This document shows positions 6,768-13,113 of a stretch of 13,878 nucleotides of DNA, piece after piece. The number at the start of each line of letters is the position of its first letter. Positions within the stretch are counted from its first letter, which is position 1. The stretch is from positions 1 through 13,878 of the forward strand of contig JAEYRR010000379.1 of NCBI GenBank assembly GCA_023435505.1, in the 5' to 3' direction. This DNA is from Bacillota bacterium. GTDB lineage: Bacteria > Bacillota > Clostridia > Lachnospirales > Lachnospiraceae. The position numbers and the translations under genes are program-made. The notes beneath the pieces were generated by a model. That model did not search any database. It saw only the letters and a program-made list of their open reading frames with translations, and had not been told where the DNA came from.

Positions 6768-7835
6768 ATGAATAAAATCGGAAAGTGGCTACATAGAGTT
6801 TTTATTGATGGACTCAGTGGCATGGCCCTTGGACTTTTTGCAACATTAATTGTAGGTACTATTTTAAAGCAATTCGGGGATTTGATTGGTGGAACAGTAG
6901 GAAACTATATGTACGCCATTGGTGTAGTGGCAGGATGTCTTACCGGAGCAGGTATTGGTTGTGGAGTAGCCTGTAAGTTTAAAGAAGCTCCATTGGTGGT
7001 GGTTTCTGCAGCAGTTGCCGGTATGATAGGTGGCTGTGCTACAGATGTTATCAATAACACCTTAATCAATGATGCGGGACGAATCGTATTAAAAGTGTCC
7101 GAGCCTTTAGGTGCATTTGTGGCAGCGTACATAGCAATAGAAATTGGGCATTTGGTTTCAGGAAAGACCAAGGTAGATATCATCGTTACCCCTGTATTCA
7201 GTATCTGTGCAGGTTCAGCTGTAGGGCTTTTAGTAGGCCCACCGATTGCATCTTTTATGACTTATATTGGAGACCTGATTATTTGGGCAACTGATCAGGT
7301 GCCATTTTTAATGGGAATCATCGTATCTGTAATAATGGGAGTTGTATTAACCCTTCCAATCAGTTCAGCAGCATTAGGCGTAATGTTGGGACTTAGCGGC
7401 CTTGCGGCGGGAGCAGCAACAGTAGGTTGTTGTGCGAATATGGTTGGATTTGCTGTGATCAGTTACCGAGAAAATAAAATGGGTGGACTTATCGCGCAAG
7501 GACTTGGTACCAGCATGCTTCAGGTACCAAATCTAATGAAGAAGCCTATTCTTTGGGTTCCACCCGTGCTTACCAGTGCAATCCTTGGACCGCTTTCTAC
7601 CATGGTATTTCATATGACCAACAATAAAGTAGGATCTGGAATGGGTAGTGCAGGTCTGGTAGGTCAGATTACCACCTATGGTACTATGGTAGCGGAGGAT
7701 GGCCCAACCCTCACAATCATAAAGATAGTTGTAATTCAGTTTGTTTTACCGGCTGTGTTATGTTTATTTATATCGGAATTCATGAGAAAAAGAGGCTGGA
7801 TTAAGCAAGGTGACTTAAAGCTGAATATTAATTAA
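6768..7835 (+). CDS. PTS_EIIC_2/PfoR-family membrane protein, possible niacin transporter
   Basis: A 355-residue polytopic membrane protein with about 8-10 hydrophobic segments. It starts IGKWLHRVFIDGLSGMALGLF, a signature of the family often labelled PTS transporter subunit IIC or PfoR (COG3641). Glycine-rich segments recur (VAGCLTGAGIGCGVAC at 54-69, GMIGGC at 85-90, GLAAGAATVGCCANMVGFA at 211-229), as does LLVGPPIASFMTYIGDLI (154-171). No IIA or IIB phosphotransfer domain is fused or encoded nearby, so sugar phosphotransfer is doubtful. Location directly after the niaR-type gene, with a palindrome at its promoter, suggests uptake of niacin or a related NAD precursor. That fits published proposals that NiaR regulons contain uncharacterised membrane transporters, but it is inference. 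GGAGG at 6757-6761 with 6-nt spacing supports the start. C. perfringens PfoR was described as a toxin regulator, an alternative precedent. Confidence 0.85.
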   Translation: MNKIGKWLHRVFIDGLSGMALGLFATLIVGTILKQFGDLIGGTVGNYMYAIGVVAGCLTGAGIGCGVACKFKEAPLVVVSAAVAGMIGGCATDVINNTLINDAGRIVLKVSEPLGAFVAAYIAIEIGHLVSGKTKVDIIVTPVFSICAGSAVGLLVGPPIASFMTYIGDLIIWATDQVPFLMGIIVSVIMGVVLTLPISSAALGVMLGLSGLAAGAATVGCCANMVGFAVISYRENKMGGLIAQGLGTSMLQVPNLMKKPILWVPPVLTSAILGPLSTMVFHMTNNKVGSGMGSAGLVGQITTYGTMVAEDGPTLTIIKIVVIQFVLPAVLCLFISEFMRKRGWIKQGDLKLNIN

Positions 7836-7848
7836 AGAGAAATTTTCG

Positions 7849-7883
7849 AAAAGGAGTCTTTACACAGACTTCTTTTCTTTTTA
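7849..7883 (+). terminator. Terminator after the EIIC-like gene
   Basis: AAAAGGAGTCT (7849-7859) pairs with AGACTTCTTTT (7866-7876), with one G-T wobble and the loop TTACAC, followed by CTTTTTA. It separates the niacin-type genes from capA. Confidence 0.85.
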
Positions 7884-7906
7884 TACAGGATATGGTAAAT
7901 ATGGAA

Positions 7907-7935
7907 TAGACTAGAAAATATATGTGTGTTACAAT
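7907..7935 (+). promoter_or_regulatory. Extended -10 promoter for capA
   Basis: TAGACT (7907-7912), a 17-bp spacer and TACAAT (7930-7935), preceded by TGT, which forms a TGn extended -10. The start is predicted near 7942, inside the inverted repeat at 7934-7965. Confidence 0.6.
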
Positions 7936-7965
7936 AATTATGCATACTTTAGTATGCATAATTAT
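7934..7965. repeat. Perfect 15-bp inverted repeat at capA start site
   Basis: Two perfect 15-nt arms (ATAATTATGCATACT and its complement) flank a 2-nt TT centre. The repeat overlaps the last bases of the -10 box and the predicted transcript start, and ends 22 nt before the capA ATG. With a 2-nt centre, an operator dyad for a dimeric or tetrameric repressor is more natural than an RNA hairpin. There is no T-run, so it is not a terminator. Confidence 0.85.
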
Positions 7966-7987
7966 ATAGAAAGAGATGGGGAAGTAA

Positions 7988-9268
7988 ATGAAACGGTTTT
8001 TAAAAAAGTTGTATAAACCGCTATTAGTGCTAATATGTATCTTAACCGTCCTGACTGTTATTAAGATTAACGCCTTTGATTCCAACGAGGAGACGAGCAA
8101 TACTAAAAAGATTACGGTTGACCAGAATGGACAGGTAGTCGGTGATAAGCAGAAGGACAAGAATACCGCCAGTCCCGTACCAACAGATAGTAAGGACAAT
8201 TCAAATATAATAGAGGTTACCCCAACCCCACCCCCAACACCTACCGCGGTGGCGGATAGGAAAGTAACTCTTATGGCAGTAGGGGATGACTTGGTTCATA
8301 CATCCGTGATTGATAGTGGCAAAAAATCAGATGGAACTTACAATTACGATCATTTGTTTACCAATATCCTAGGTGATATTAAACAGACTGATTTGGCAGT
8401 CATTAATCAAGAGACCGTGCTTGGTGGCTCAGAGCTGCGTTATTCCGGATACCCAAGGTTTAACTCTCCGCAGGAGATTGGAGATGCCATCGTGAAGGCT
8501 GGATTCAATGTTGTTCTTCATGCTACGAACCATTCCATGGACAAAGGGGAACAAGGAATGCAGAATTCCATTGACTACTGGAAGAAGCATAAGGATGTAA
8601 CGGTTCTAGGAGTAAATGAGACAGAGGACGAATATAATTCTGTTAGAGTAGTTGAAGTAAACGGTATCAAGATTGCAATGTTGAATTATACATACAGTTT
8701 AAATGGATTGCCATTACCGAAAAATCGTCAATATATGGTGAACATGCTAGATGAGGAAAAAATCCGCAAGGATGTGGCTTTGGCAAAGGAGAAGGCGGAT
8801 TTTGTAATCGTGTTCCCTCACTGGGGTACAGAATACGTTTATGAAGCTTCCAGTTCCCAGAAGAGATGGACAAAACTGTTTTTAGAGACAGGAGTTGACC
8901 TGGTAATTGGAGCTCACCCTCATGTTATTGAGCCTGTAGAATGGCTGGAGGGAGAAGATGGTCATAAGATGCTAGTCTATTACTCCCTTGGTAATTACGT
9001 AAGTGGCCAGGATGCATATCCAAGGATGCTTGGAGGCTTAGCAAAGATTACAATAGAGAGTAAGAACGGGGAAAAACCACAGATTACAGATGCATCAATA
9101 ACAGGATTGGTTACTCAGTATGAGAAGAAATACGCGAATCTTCAGGTGCTAAAGCTCTCTGATTATACCGACGATTTAGCTAGAAAGCATATGATTGGTA
9201 GTATGTCAGTGTCCAAACTAAAGGGTTTGGCAAGACAGGTCTGGGGAGAATGGTACAAAGAGAATTGA
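7988..9268 (+). CDS. Membrane-anchored CapA-family protein
   Basis: A CapA/PGA_cap family protein (metallophosphatase-like fold). Named members act in poly-gamma-glutamate capsule synthesis, but many homologues stand alone with unknown substrates. The 426-residue protein has a cytoplasmic KRFLKKLYK start, a single hydrophobic segment (about residues 11-28), and a low-complexity linker (about 30-90) with PTPPPTPT (79-86). The catalytic-type domain follows from about 92: VGDDLVH (98-104), NQET (140-143), HATNHSMDKG (178-187), FPHWGTEY (276-283), GAHPHV (308-313) and YSLGNYV (332-338). The histidine, asparagine and aspartate residues expected for a two-metal site are all present. It is likely an extracytoplasmic anchored enzyme. 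A GGGGAAG ribosome binding site precedes the ATG. No capB or capC neighbour is present, so capsule synthesis is not implied by context. A terminator follows directly. Confidence 0.9.
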   Translation: MKRFLKKLYKPLLVLICILTVLTVIKINAFDSNEETSNTKKITVDQNGQVVGDKQKDKNTASPVPTDSKDNSNIIEVTPTPPPTPTAVADRKVTLMAVGDDLVHTSVIDSGKKSDGTYNYDHLFTNILGDIKQTDLAVINQETVLGGSELRYSGYPRFNSPQEIGDAIVKAGFNVVLHATNHSMDKGEQGMQNSIDYWKKHKDVTVLGVNETEDEYNSVRVVEVNGIKIAMLNYTYSLNGLPLPKNRQYMVNMLDEEKIRKDVALAKEKADFVIVFPHWGTEYVYEASSSQKRWTKLFLETGVDLVIGAHPHVIEPVEWLEGEDGHKMLVYYSLGNYVSGQDAYPRMLGGLAKITIESKNGEKPQITDASITGLVTQYEKKYANLQVLKLSDYTDDLARKHMIGSMSVSKLKGLARQVWGEWYKEN

Positions 9269-9280
9269 TTTTAGAATGTA

Positions 9281-9304
9281 GGGCAGTCTAAGGATTGCCC
9301 TTTT
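9281..9304 (+). terminator. Terminator after capA
   Basis: GGGCAGT (9281-9287) pairs with ATTGCCC (9294-9300), with one G-T wobble and the 6-nt loop CTAAGG, followed by TTTTCCTT. It is short but GC-rich at the base. Confidence 0.75.
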
Positions 9305-9312
9305 CCTTATAG

Positions 9313-9318
9313 TATAAT
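9313..9318 (+). promoter_or_regulatory. Possible -10 box for the ProC/ComER-like gene
   Basis: A consensus TATAAT lies 24 nt before the ATG at 9342. Any -35 region would fall within the preceding terminator, and no good match is seen there, so readthrough from capA is an alternative. Confidence 0.35.
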
Positions 9319-9341
9319 CAAATACCAGAAAGGGGTCGCTT

Positions 9342-10166
9342 ATGGGAGAAAGAATAGGTATTATTGGATATGGAAGTATGGGGAAAATGATTGCAACGAA
9401 GATGTTAGAGAAGGGTGTTGTAAGTGAAGAGGATCTATTTGTATCCAATAGGACCATTGAGAAAATTAGTGCATTAAAAGAAAAGTATCCGAAGATTACG
9501 ATGTGCAGCAATGTAGACTCCGCAAAATGTGCGAATCTTATATTTTTGTGTGTACGTCCCATTGATATGAAAGCTGTCCTTGAGGAAATCAAAGAGTATG
9601 TTACGGATGATAAATGCGTAATTTCTCTCAATGGAAGTATCCGATTTGAACAACTTGAAAGAGTAATAAGGGGTAAACTATCAAAAGCAATACCAAGTAT
9701 CACTGCTGAAGTGAATGAGTCCCAGACTTTGGTATGTCATAATGACAAGGTTACCAAAGAGGACAAAGAAACTTTAGAGAAATTACTAAGTTGCTTTGGT
9801 TATGTAATAGAACTTCCAGAAGAAGAAATGGGAATGGGTTCCGAACTGGTTAGTTGTATGCCTGGCTTTTTAGCGGCAATTGTAAAGGTTATAACAGACA
9901 GTGCACAGAGACATACAGAGATAGAAGCGAAAGAGATTACAAGGATGATATTTGAAACAATGTATGGTACTTCAAAACTTGTAAGGGAGCAGAACGTAGC
10001 TATAGAGGAACTCATTGAGCGAGTGGCTACAAAAGGTGGCATCACAGAAGAGGGCACAAAAGTAATCGAAGAAAAATTTTCTTTGATTGCAGACGAGATG
10101 TTTGAGAAAACATTACAAAAGAGAAGACTCATAAGTGAAGCTGCAGAAAGCTCTTTTGCGAAATGA
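9342..10166 (+). CDS. Divergent pyrroline-5-carboxylate reductase-like (ComER-type) protein
   Basis: A 274-residue member of the ProC superfamily. The N-terminal Rossmann domain carries GIIGYGSMG (residues 6-14) and an NADP-type SNR (35-37), then FLCVRP (68-73) and SLNGSI (95-100). The C-terminal helical dimerisation domain keeps the ProC-like TKGGITEEGTKVIEE (230-244). However, the substrate-loop region usually reading SGSGPAY is SCMPGF (171-176), and the usual RxMPNTP-like segment is AIPSITAEVNES (116-127). These changes resemble ComER-type paralogues more than true proline-biosynthesis reductases. Housekeeping P5CR activity is therefore doubtful and the real substrate is unknown. AGAAAGGGG about 7 nt before the ATG supports the start. 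It stands alone between two transcription units. Confidence 0.85.
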   Translation: MGERIGIIGYGSMGKMIATKMLEKGVVSEEDLFVSNRTIEKISALKEKYPKITMCSNVDSAKCANLIFLCVRPIDMKAVLEEIKEYVTDDKCVISLNGSIRFEQLERVIRGKLSKAIPSITAEVNESQTLVCHNDKVTKEDKETLEKLLSCFGYVIELPEEEMGMGSELVSCMPGFLAAIVKVITDSAQRHTEIEAKEITRMIFETMYGTSKLVREQNVAIEELIERVATKGGITEEGTKVIEEKFSLIADEMFEKTLQKRRLISEAAESSFAK

Positions 10167-10195
10167 TTGCCAGATAAGCAAATATCGTATAAAAT
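10167..10195 (+). promoter_or_regulatory. Promoter for dnaX
   Basis: TTGCCA (10167-10172), a 17-bp spacer and TAAAAT (10190-10195), both boxes identical to those of the TSCPD-murG promoter. The start is near 10202, leaving a leader of about 58 nt that contains an inverted repeat. Confidence 0.7.
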
Positions 10196-10207
10196 AGAAA
10201 GGTAAAA

Positions 10208-10238
10208 TATCAGAAAAACGTCAATAATAGTTCTGATA
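10208..10238 (+). repeat. Inverted repeat in the dnaX leader
   Basis: TATCAGAA (10208-10215) and TTCTGATA (10231-10238) form perfect 8-nt arms around a 15-nt loop. It lies in the predicted leader, ending a few bases before the AGGAAGG ribosome binding site. A leader hairpin or a protein site is possible; the fold is weak because it is AT-rich. Confidence 0.5.
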
Positions 10239-10259
10239 CCAATAGAAGGAAGGTACATT

Positions 10260-11825
10260 ATGTCTTATACCTCGTTATATCGTAAGTTCCGCCCCATTGG
10301 ATTTGAAGATGTAAAGGGACAGGAACATATTGTAAAGACATTAACAAATCAAATAAAAGCTAACCGTGTAGGACATGCTTACCTGTTTTGTGGGACTAGA
10401 GGAACAGGAAAGACTACGATTGCCAAGATACTGGCAAGGGCAGTCAACTGTGAGCATCCGATAGATGGAAGCCCTTGTAACCAGTGCCCAACTTGTCAGG
10501 GAATTCTGAATCAGACCTCTATGAATGTCATTGAGATTGACGCTGCTTCTAACAACGGTGTTAATAACATTCGTGATATTATTGATGAGGTACAGTACTC
10601 ACCAACAGAGGGTAAATACAAGGTTTATATCATTGATGAGGTTCATATGCTTTCACCCGGGGCTTTTAATGCGCTGTTAAAGACATTGGAGGAGCCGCCA
10701 TCTTATGTAATCTTTATTTTGGCGACTACAGAGGTTCATAAGATTCCAATCACGATTTTATCCAGATGCCAGAGATATGATTTTAGGCGCATTTCCATTG
10801 ATACCATTACAGAACGGTTAAATGAACTGATGGTAAAAGAGAACATTGAGGTTGAGGAAAAGGCCCTTCGCTATGTAGCCAAGGCAGCAGACGGTTCCAT
10901 GCGTGATGGACTTAGCCTTCTGGATCAGTGTATTGCATTTTATTATGGAGAGCTTCTCACCTACGATAAAGTTCTCGAGGTTCTAGGTGCAGTTGATACA
11001 GAAGTATTTCAAAAGCTGTTAAGCCTGTTACTGGAAGGTAAACCAGTAGAGGTCATGGAGCTGGTAGAAGAGTTGATTATTAAAGGTAGGGATCTAGGAC
11101 AGTTCGTAATAGACTTCACTTGGTATATGAGAAATCTAGTCCTTCTTAAAAGCTCTGATGCCGCTGAGGATATGATAGAAGTTTCTTCAGAAAATCTGAA
11201 GGAAATGAAGGAAATGGCAGTTCAAGTGGAGATGGATACCCTGATGAGATACATCCGGATATTCTCAGATCTGTCCAACCAGATGAAATACTCTACTCAA
11301 AAAAGGGTATTGGTAGAAGTAGCCTGTATCAAGCTTTGTAAACCTCAGATGGAGACAGACTATACCTCAATTTTAGAACGGCTCCGTCAGGTGGAGAAGA
11401 AACTGGAGGAAGGCATTGTGGTGAAACAGGCCGACCGTGGGCAGGAGATGAAAGCCGCTAACCAAGAAGTCGAAGAGCCGAAAAAACAGGTACTATTAGA
11501 AGCGCTTCCAGAGGAAGTAAGACAGGTGGCAGCCAATTGGAATAACATTGTAAAGGACCTGGACGGACTTTTACAGCAGATGGTGAAAAATGCGGTACTG
11601 ACTGTTAATGAAGGGAACGTTTTAGTTCTTGCATTTTCTGAGGATATGTATAAAAGCTATGTGGAGAAAGATACTTCCATGAAGGCTATAAAAGATGCCA
11701 TAGCAGAATATATTAATAAAGAAGTGCAGATTCAGACCAGACTCTATGAGGGAGGTCGTGACGGCTTGAATAAAGTATCAGACATTACCAAGCTCATAAA
11801 GACAGATAATATTGAGGTTATATAA
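10260..11825 (+). CDS. dnaX: DNA polymerase III gamma/tau subunit
   Basis: The clamp-loader ATPase of the replicative polymerase. It loads the beta clamp and, in the tau form, links polymerases to the helicase. The AAA+ core is complete: Walker A GTRGTGKT (residues 45-52), a zinc module with C64, C73, C76 and C79, Walker B VYIIDE (122-127), sensor 1 LATTEVHK (154-161), the SRC arginine finger (168-170, R169) and sensor 2 GSMRDG (212-217). The collar domain spans about 225-370, then a Glu/Lys-rich linker (about 380-425) leads to a C-terminal domain ending at 521. The length fits a tau-type protein of Firmicutes. I found no convincing frameshift signal for a gamma form. AGGAAGG upstream supports the start. 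It heads the conserved dnaX-ybaB-recR cluster. Confidence 0.97.
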   Translation: MSYTSLYRKFRPIGFEDVKGQEHIVKTLTNQIKANRVGHAYLFCGTRGTGKTTIAKILARAVNCEHPIDGSPCNQCPTCQGILNQTSMNVIEIDAASNNGVNNIRDIIDEVQYSPTEGKYKVYIIDEVHMLSPGAFNALLKTLEEPPSYVIFILATTEVHKIPITILSRCQRYDFRRISIDTITERLNELMVKENIEVEEKALRYVAKAADGSMRDGLSLLDQCIAFYYGELLTYDKVLEVLGAVDTEVFQKLLSLLLEGKPVEVMELVEELIIKGRDLGQFVIDFTWYMRNLVLLKSSDAAEDMIEVSSENLKEMKEMAVQVEMDTLMRYIRIFSDLSNQMKYSTQKRVLVEVACIKLCKPQMETDYTSILERLRQVEKKLEEGIVVKQADRGQEMKAANQEVEEPKKQVLLEALPEEVRQVAANWNNIVKDLDGLLQQMVKNAVLTVNEGNVLVLAFSEDMYKSYVEKDTSMKAIKDAIAEYINKEVQIQTRLYEGGRDGLNKVSDITKLIKTDNIEVI

Positions 11826-11842
11826 ACGGCTGTAATCCGATA

Positions 11843-11871
11843 TTGATTAAGGTAAGAAATAAGGTTATAGT
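11843..11871 (+). promoter_or_regulatory. Promoter for ybaB-recR
   Basis: TTGATT (11843-11848), a 17-bp spacer and TATAGT (11866-11871) lie in the 81-nt gap after dnaX. No terminator separates the genes, so ybaB-recR may be transcribed both from dnaX and from this promoter. Confidence 0.6.
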
Positions 11872-11906
11872 AATAAATAGTAAGTGAAATGAAGGAGGAC
11901 CAACTC

Positions 11907-12257
11907 ATGGCAAAACGTGGTGGTTTCCCAGGTGGTATGCCTGGTAATATGAATAATCTAATGAAGCAAGCTCAGAGAATGCAGAAACAGATGGAAGAGA
12001 AGACAACAGAGCTTGAGGAAAAGGTATATGAGGCTACAGCCGGCGGAGGTGCAGTAACCGTTCGTGTATCAGGCAAAAAGGAAGTTGTAGCAGTTAAACT
12101 TACGGAAGAAGTTGTAGATCCGGATGATATTGAGATGTTAGAAGACTTAATTATGGCTGCGACCAACGAAGCATTACGTAAGATGGAAGAGGAAAGCAGC
12201 CAGGCAATGGGTTCCCTAACAGGTGGTCTTAACTTAGGTGGAGGCTTTCCATTCTAA
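11907..12257 (+). CDS. ybaB: YbaB/EbfC-family nucleoid-associated protein
   Basis: A small DNA-binding protein of the YbaB/EbfC family. It forms dimers with a tweezer shape, coats DNA, and is almost always encoded between dnaX and recR. It has 116 residues from the ATG at 11907: a flexible Gly/Met-rich N terminus ([19 protein letters not shown]), the helical [13 protein letters not shown] segment, the conserved beta core with [22 protein letters not shown], a helical [19 protein letters not shown] segment and a Gly-rich end. The frame is open from an ATG at 11889, but AAGGAGG (11892-11898) is 8 nt before the ATG at 11907, which settles the start. Its stop overlaps the recR start as TAATG. Confidence 0.95.
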   Translation: MAKRGGFPGGMPGNMNNLMKQAQRMQKQMEEKTTELEEKVYEATAGGGAVTVRVSGKKEVVAVKLTEEVVDPDDIEMLEDLIMAATNEALRKMEEESSQAMGSLTGGLNLGGGFPF

Positions 12258-12853
12258 TGGATTATTATAGCAAACAGATAAGTAAGTTAATAGAGGAACT
12301 CTCTAGACTCCCTGGGATTGGCTCTAAGTCTGCACAGAGGCTGGCCTTCCATATTATTAATATGCCGGAGGATCAGGTAAATAATCTAAGTGCTACTATT
12401 ATGGACGCCAAGAAAAATGTCAGATACTGCAAGCAGTGCTGTACACTGACAGATCAGGAGTTGTGTCCGATTTGCCGAAGTGATAAAAGAGATTCTAAGG
12501 TTATCATGGTAGTGGAGAACTCCAGAGACCTAGCTGCCTATGAGAAAACAGGCAAGTACGATGGGGTATATCATGTACTACACGGAGCAATCTCTCCTAT
12601 GTTAGGAATCGGACCTTCTGATATACGTCTGAAGGAACTGATGTTAAGGCTTCAAGGGGATGTGGATGAAGTGATTATTGCCACTAACTCCAGTCTGGAG
12701 GGAGAGACTACAGCAATGTATATTAGTAAGCTGATAAAACCTACAGGAATTAAGGTAAGTCGTATTGCCAGTGGCGTTCCAGTGGGCGGTGATCTAGAAT
12801 ACATTGATGAGGTAACTCTTCTTCGTGCATTGGAAGGTAGAATTGAATTATAA
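12257..12853 (+). CDS. recR: Recombination mediator RecR
   Basis: Acts with RecO (and RecF) to load RecA on SSB-coated single-stranded DNA at gaps. The 198-residue length is standard. In order: a helix-hairpin-helix ([13 protein letters not shown], residues 18-30), a four-cysteine zinc finger (C58, C61, C70, C73), a Toprim domain opening with [12 protein letters not shown] (85-96) and containing [15 protein letters not shown] (106-120), the ATNSSLEGE segment (142-150) and the C-terminal [21 protein letters not shown] (172-192). Its ATG overlaps the ybaB stop by one base, and no separate ribosome binding site is obvious, so translation probably depends on termination of ybaB. The hairpin at 12881-12911 closes the cluster. 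Confidence 0.97.
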   Translation: MDYYSKQISKLIEELSRLPGIGSKSAQRLAFHIINMPEDQVNNLSATIMDAKKNVRYCKQCCTLTDQELCPICRSDKRDSKVIMVVENSRDLAAYEKTGKYDGVYHVLHGAISPMLGIGPSDIRLKELMLRLQGDVDEVIIATNSSLEGETTAMYISKLIKPTGIKVSRIASGVPVGGDLEYIDEVTLLRALEGRIEL

Positions 12854-12880
12854 ATTGTATAATGGAAACCCTATACGGTA

Positions 12881-12911
12881 AGAAAGCCTGGTCCTAAGGA
12901 CCAGGCTTTCT
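12881..12911. terminator. Strong hairpin closing the dnaX-ybaB-recR cluster
   Basis: AGAAAGCCTGGTCC (12881-12894) and its exact complement (12898-12911) form a perfect 14-bp stem with a TAA loop. The T-rich part (CTTTCT) lies within the stem and is followed by CGGGTT, so the free T-tract is poor, but stability and location after recR make a terminator likely. Confidence 0.75.
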
Positions 12912-12938
12912 CGGGTTAATGAGAGGGGGGGTATTCAA

Positions 12939-12965
12939 ATGTATAATATCTCTTGCAATGATTAG
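12939..12965 (+). CDS. Possible 8-codon leader peptide
   Basis: An 8-codon frame (MYNISCND) follows a run of seven G (12925-12931) that could serve as a strong ribosome binding site, 7 nt before the ATG. It lies between the recR hairpin and the promoter candidates of the next gene. A frame this short easily arises by chance, and no upstream promoter with a good -35 was found. The G-run may also be the site of sequencing-length errors. Confidence 0.2.
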   Translation: MYNISCND

Positions 12966-12977
12966 TATAGACATTAT

Positions 12978-13006
12978 TTGTGACAATCCTATGACCAACT
13001 TATAAA
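12978..13006 (+). promoter_or_regulatory. Candidate upstream promoter for the 13114 gene
   Basis: TTGTGA (12978-12983), a 17-bp spacer and TATAAA (13001-13006). The leader would be about 100 nt. It may act in tandem with the next candidate. Confidence 0.4.
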
Positions 13007-13022
13007 ATTCGCATAAAGTTTA

Positions 13023-13051
13023 TTAACTAATTGTATATTTTATGCTAGAAT
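13023..13051 (+). promoter_or_regulatory. Extended -10 promoter for the 13114 gene
   Basis: TTAACT (13023-13028), a 17-bp spacer and TAGAAT (13046-13051), preceded by TGC, which forms a TGn extension. The predicted start is near 13058, with a leader of about 55 nt. Confidence 0.55.
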
Positions 13052-13113
13052 AGAAGTGTATTAAAATGCAGTACATACCAATATCTATATGGCCAAATGA
13101 AAGGGAGAAATAT

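Noticed and set aside
6768..7835. Calling this gene a sugar-specific PTS IIC component
   Set aside because: No IIA or IIB domain or gene is present and the neighbour is a NiaR-type regulator; the label would rest only on family name.
7828..8199. 123-codon open frame on the minus strand opposite the start of capA
   Set aside because: It crosses the terminator, the capA promoter and the capA N terminus, has no ribosome binding site, and its translation reads as the complement of a signal segment and linker.
9218..9703. 161-codon minus-strand frame opposite the ProC-like gene
   Set aside because: It overlaps two well-supported plus-strand genes and has low-complexity Leu/Ile/Ser composition typical of an antisense frame.
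9342..10166. Calling this gene proC outright
   Set aside because: The fold matches, but substrate-loop residues differ from canonical P5C reductase, so a firm gene name would overstate the evidence.
10167..10259. Signal recognition particle RNA gene upstream of dnaX
   Set aside because: Some Firmicutes have ffs near dnaX, but this 93-nt gap is AT-rich and lacks the conserved GC-rich helix and tetraloop of SRP RNA.
11298..11306. Run of six A followed by GGG in dnaX as a gamma/tau frameshift site
   Set aside because: The run is in the wrong phase (CAA AAA AGG) for the E. coli-type A-AAA-AAG slip, six A is short for transcriptional slippage, and no stimulatory hairpin is evident.
11477..11485. 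Second six-A run in dnaX (CCG AAA AAA CAG) as a slippery heptamer
   Set aside because: The reading phase does not fit the X-XXY-YYZ pattern and nothing nearby looks like a downstream stimulator.
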